Shown: in pieces, positions 61,557 through 64,000 of the stretch
Position numbering within the stretch: the first letter of the stretch is position 1
How the letters are laid out: every line of letters begins with the position of its first letter
NCBI GenBank assembly: GCA_964433675.1
Contig: CAYSSJ010000012.1
Span: 1 to 64,000, forward strand
Source of the DNA: CAYSSJ01 sp964433675
GTDB taxonomy: Bacteria; Cloacimonadota; Cloacimonadia; Cloacimonadales; TCS61
Length of the DNA stretch: 64,000 nucleotides
Reading direction: 5' to 3'
Program-made: the position numbers and the translations under genes
The notes under the pieces: model-generated
Told to the model about the DNA's origin: nothing
Databases searched by the model: none
The model's input: the letters and a program-made list of their open reading frames with translations, nothing else

Positions 61557-62951
61557 CTAATCTAACTCAATTTTCCATTTCGTGCCATCTGGAGTATCCA
61601 TGAGAAAAATGCCGATTTTTTTTAGATCATCGCGGATCCTGTCTGCCATCTCCCAGTTTTTCTGCTGTTTAAATTCCGCTCGGTAACGGATCAATACAGA
61701 GATCAACTTTTCGTCCAGATCAGTTTGTTTGGGTTGAAGTTTGGCATGAACATCGGAAAAGAAACCGAGTACACTGCCAAGCTCTACCATCATAAGAGCT
61801 GCGTTTTTTCTCAATCTGAGCGCGAGAGCTTCATTTTTTACCATCTTCTGGAGTTTGAATAATTGCGAAGTGGCAATGGCAGTATTGAAGTCATCATTCA
61901 TTGCATCCAAGAATTTTTGTTTGATCTGCACAAGCGAGTCATCATATTCTTTCTTTTCATGATGAAAAGCGAGGAAATTGATGTCAGCTAAACTCTCGTA
62001 TAGAGCTTTTACAGCTGTTTGAGATTCTTTGATTATCTCTTCGTTGAAATCTATCGGACTGCGGTAATGTTTGGATAAGAAGAAAAATCTAATCGCTTCG
62101 GGACTGTATTGCTTCAAAATATCCCGTGCGATAAGGAAATTATTCTTACTTTTGGACATTTTTTCACCCTCGATATTGAGATAGCCATTGTGCATCCAGA
62201 AGCGAGCCAGAGGTTTGTTGTTCAGAGCCAGTGCTTGAGCACGTTCATTCTCATGATGCGGAAAGATCAGATCAATTCCACCACCATGGATATCAAAAGG
62301 TTGACCCAATAATTTTTTACTCATCACCACACATTCGGTATGCCACCCCGGCCTTCCTTTGCCCCAAGGACTATTCCAGTATGGTTCGCCCGGTTTCATT
62401 TTTTTCCAAAGCGTGAAATCGGCTGGATTTTTTTTACTGGAATTGGCTTCGATACGCGCACCTGCCATCAATTGATCCAGGTTTTTACCGCTAAGTTTAC
62501 CGTAATTCTCCACTTTAGATACGGAGAAATACACATCCCCATCTTTTTCATAGGCAAACCCTTTGTTCTCCAAGGCTTGGATCAGTTGGATCATATCCGG
62601 TACAAACTCGGTAGCATAAGTGTGATGATCAGCTTTTTCTATGCCGAGTGCGGTAATATCTTCAAAAAAAGCTTCGGTGTATTTTGCGGCAATTTCAGTT
62701 GCCGGTATATTTTCTTCTTTTGCTTGCTCGATCAGCTTATCTTCGATATCGGTGATATTTTGGACATATTTTACTTCCCAGCCGATGTATTTGAAATATC
62801 GACGAACTACATCGAAGAAAAGAAATGGGCGAGCATTACCGATATGAAAATAATTATATACGGTAGGTCCGCAGACATACATGGTAACTTGTTCGGGATT
62901 TTTGGGAACAAAAGTTTCTTTTTTTCTGGAAATGCTATTGTAAATCTTCAT
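61557..62951 (-). CDS. cysS: Cysteinyl-tRNA synthetase
   Basis: 464 residues. Class I synthetase: zinc and substrate cysteine in MYVCGPTVYNYFHIGNARPF (HIGH motif HIGN), GWHTECVVMS, IHGGGIDLIFPHHENERAQ and KMSKSKNNF. ATG at 62951 is preferred (GGGAG five bases upstream). An adjacent ATG at 62954 is equally in frame. Overlaps the end of rsmD by 17 bases. Confidence 0.96.
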   Translation of the reverse strand: MKIYNSISRKKETFVPKNPEQVTMYVCGPTVYNYFHIGNARPFLFFDVVRRYFKYIGWEVKYVQNITDIEDKLIEQAKEENIPATEIAAKYTEAFFEDITALGIEKADHHTYATEFVPDMIQLIQALENKGFAYEKDGDVYFSVSKVENYGKLSGKNLDQLMAGARIEANSSKKNPADFTLWKKMKPGEPYWNSPWGKGRPGWHTECVVMSKKLLGQPFDIHGGGIDLIFPHHENERAQALALNNKPLARFWMHNGYLNIEGEKMSKSKNNFLIARDILKQYSPEAIRFFFLSKHYRSPIDFNEEIIKESQTAVKALYESLADINFLAFHHEKKEYDDSLVQIKQKFLDAMNDDFNTAIATSQLFKLQKMVKNEALALRLRKNAALMMVELGSVLGFFSDVHAKLQPKQTDLDEKLISVLIRYRAEFKQQKNWEMADRIRDDLKKIGIFLMDTPDGTKWKIELD

Positions 62952-63492
62952 CATTACTCCCTGATTTCAGTATTGTGATCATAGTTTCTCCGCCGTCCTT
63001 CTGATAATCTATCAAATCGGCAAATTCCGGTTCTATCTTCTCCGATTTTGAATGCTCGACGATAATTTTGCTGTTGCTTCTCAGCATTTTGTTTTCCATA
63101 ATAAGATGGAGAGTTTTATTCACCAGATTCTTGTTGTAGGGTGGGTCCAAAAATATAAGATCATAAGTTTGCTCATCAGTTTTCAGAAACGAGAACACGT
63201 TTTTTTTGTGTAATCTACAATCTGCCGTGCAGCCGAGTTTCTCGATATTTTTTTTCATAGCTCGGATAGCTTTATCGGAAGAATCCACCATGACAGCGTA
63301 GTTGGCACCTCTGCTCAGAGCTTCGAACGCCAATGCACCACTACCGGCATAAAGATCCAGCACATTCTGGTCGCTACAATCGAATAAAACAGAGAATATC
63401 ACTTCTTTAAAATAATCGGTTGTCGGTCTGCAAAAGGAGCCGTTTGCCCCAAACAGATTCGTCTTCTTATATTTTCCTGCTATAATACGCAT
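62935..63492 (-). CDS. rsmD: 16S rRNA (guanine966-N2)-methyltransferase
   Basis: 185 residues. RIIAGKYKKTNL start, RPTTDYFKEVIFSVL, SAM-binding NVLDLYAGSGALAFEALSRGA and the catalytic IFLDPPYNKN. Methylates G966 of 16S rRNA. ATG has GAGGTTAT just upstream. Confidence 0.93.
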   Translation of the reverse strand: MRIIAGKYKKTNLFGANGSFCRPTTDYFKEVIFSVLFDCSDQNVLDLYAGSGALAFEALSRGANYAVMVDSSDKAIRAMKKNIEKLGCTADCRLHKKNVFSFLKTDEQTYDLIFLDPPYNKNLVNKTLHLIMENKMLRSNSKIIVEHSKSEKIEPEFADLIDYQKDGGETMITILKSGSNDEDLQ

Positions 63493-63498
63493 ATAACC

Positions 63499-63627
63499 TC
63501 ACTTAAAGCGAATTTCCAATTGTTGTGGTTTGAACTTGAATTTTGGACATTGAATCAGTTTCACCGAGGCAGGCTGTTTACATTTATTCATACACTTCTC
63601 GCAAAGCTTATTAATCTTCTTCGTCAT
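63499..63627 (-). CDS. 42-residue Cys4 small protein, likely zinc-binding
   Basis: A 42-codon ORF (MTKKINKLCEKCMNKCKQPA, then SVKLIQCPKFKFKPQQ). The cysteines at 9, 12, 16 and 27 in C-x2-C-x3-C-x10-C spacing suggest a small zinc knuckle. The gene is very basic. ATG at 63627 overlaps the end of the upstream gene by 17 bases, with AGAGAA upstream. It ends six bases before rsmD, so it fills the gap in the operon. I have no family assignment. An RNA-binding or ribosome-associated role is only a guess from charge and neighbours. Confidence 0.6.
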   Translation of the reverse strand: MTKKINKLCEKCMNKCKQPASVKLIQCPKFKFKPQQLEIRFK

Positions 63628-64000
63628 TGCCAAGATTCTCTACTGCTTTGATGAAATCTGCTATGGTAATGTCAGCTATCTTTTTGTCGCTACCGAAATA
63701 ATCTTGCAAAGATGCTTGAAGATTGTTCGAGTCCAAAGTTTTGAGTACTGAGACGAATTTTTCCAAAGAAGCCTGATGATCGAGCTCTTTTTCGGGAGAT
63801 TCCATGAATCTGATCTCTTCATTTTGGGCAATATCTTTGTATTCCACATATTGTTTGTGAGGGAATATCTTGAAGTATTTGAGCTCTTCTTGGTCGAACA
63901 TCGCGGTGATACGTTTGTCATATTCATCCAGATTTTTCTCGAAGATCAAATCATGCAAAGCTTTGATCTTTTGTTTATATTCATCAGACGGATTCTCATC
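63611..64000 (-). CDS. Acidic protein of unknown function, 5' end outside window
   Basis: At least 129 C-terminal codons. The frame is open through base 64,000 and no well-supported start lies inside. Charged and helical, with Phe/Tyr-rich core (FDQEELKYFKIFPHKQYVEYKDIA), ending FIKAVENLGNDEED. No family recognised. Its end overlaps the Cys4 protein gene. Confidence 0.65.
   Translation of the reverse strand, partial: DENPSDEYKQKIKALHDLIFEKNLDEYDKRITAMFDQEELKYFKIFPHKQYVEYKDIAQNEEIRFMESPEKELDHQASLEKFVSVLKTLDSNNLQASLQDYFGSDKKIADITIADFIKAVENLGNDEED

Overview
The window looks like the chromosome of a diderm, anaerobic, amino-acid-fermenting bacterium of moderate-to-low GC. Candidatus Cloacimonadota or a related FCB-group lineage fits best. 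This is inferred from the combination of a lysine-fermentation cluster (kdd, kamA, kamB, kamC), butyrate kinase, outer-membrane beta-barrels, a giant secreted protein ending in the type A sorting signature NYPNPFNPETT, and a large Alu-type SRP RNA. No 16S gene is present, so the placement is not proven.

Layout. 1-4010 (minus): C-terminally cut secreted repeat protein. 4011-4972: mostly non-coding, carrying a degenerate repeat that reappears inverted at 37.6-38.6 kb. 4973-7015 (minus): lemA plus two TPM-domain proteins. 7110-12218 (minus): kdd, an unannotated 54-residue membrane protein, kamA, kamB and kamC. 12.2-18.6 kb (plus): a sigma-54 promoter, a pseudo-receiver gene overlapping a membrane-protein gene, then a five-PAS histidine kinase, a single-domain response regulator and an outer-membrane protein. 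18.85-20.13 kb: a polyprenyl-phosphate sugar transferase.

20.18-25.70 kb (plus) is the clearest accessory island. It is visibly more AT-rich than its neighbours and sits between polysaccharide genes. It holds a CARF-like (RtcR-type) sensor fused directly to a Fis-type helix-turn-helix without the usual AAA+ domain, a nested dyad, and a tight three-gene cassette: a PD-(D/E)XK nuclease-like protein, a 780-residue protein with a C-terminal histidine kinase, and a receiver-like protein with an internal insertion. This is my best candidate for an undescribed signalling or defence system.

25.8-28.75 kb (plus): galE, then a cupin, a metallo-beta-lactamase-fold protein and a second nucleotide-sugar epimerase. 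28.75-34.56 kb (minus): arsM, and a tight run tdk-yggT-PNP-dksA-like-lspA-secreted OB/Ig protein-PorV-like protein. 34.9-37.3 kb (plus): butyrate kinase and a lipoprotein clostripain-family peptidase. 37.3-39.0 kb: repeat-rich spacer with a pair of DnaA boxes. 39.0-41.3 kb (plus): SRP RNA, hisS, groES, trxA.

41.36-64.0 kb (minus) is a long co-directional informational block. In transcription order it runs: partial ORF, small Cys4 protein, rsmD, cysS, tRNA-Thr/Tyr/Gly/Thr, tuf, rpmG, tRNA-Trp, secE, nusG, rplK, rplA, rplJ, rplL, rpoB, rpoC, rpsL, rpsG, fusA, prmC, murA, mnmA, wecB. The order from the tRNA array through rpoC matches the classic bacterial arrangement. Metabolically, kdd and kamA with the KamB/KamC reactivase point to lysine fermentation, and Buk would make ATP from the butyryl-CoA end of that pathway. 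The remaining enzymes (Kce, Kal, KamD, KamE, phosphotransbutyrylase) are not in this window.
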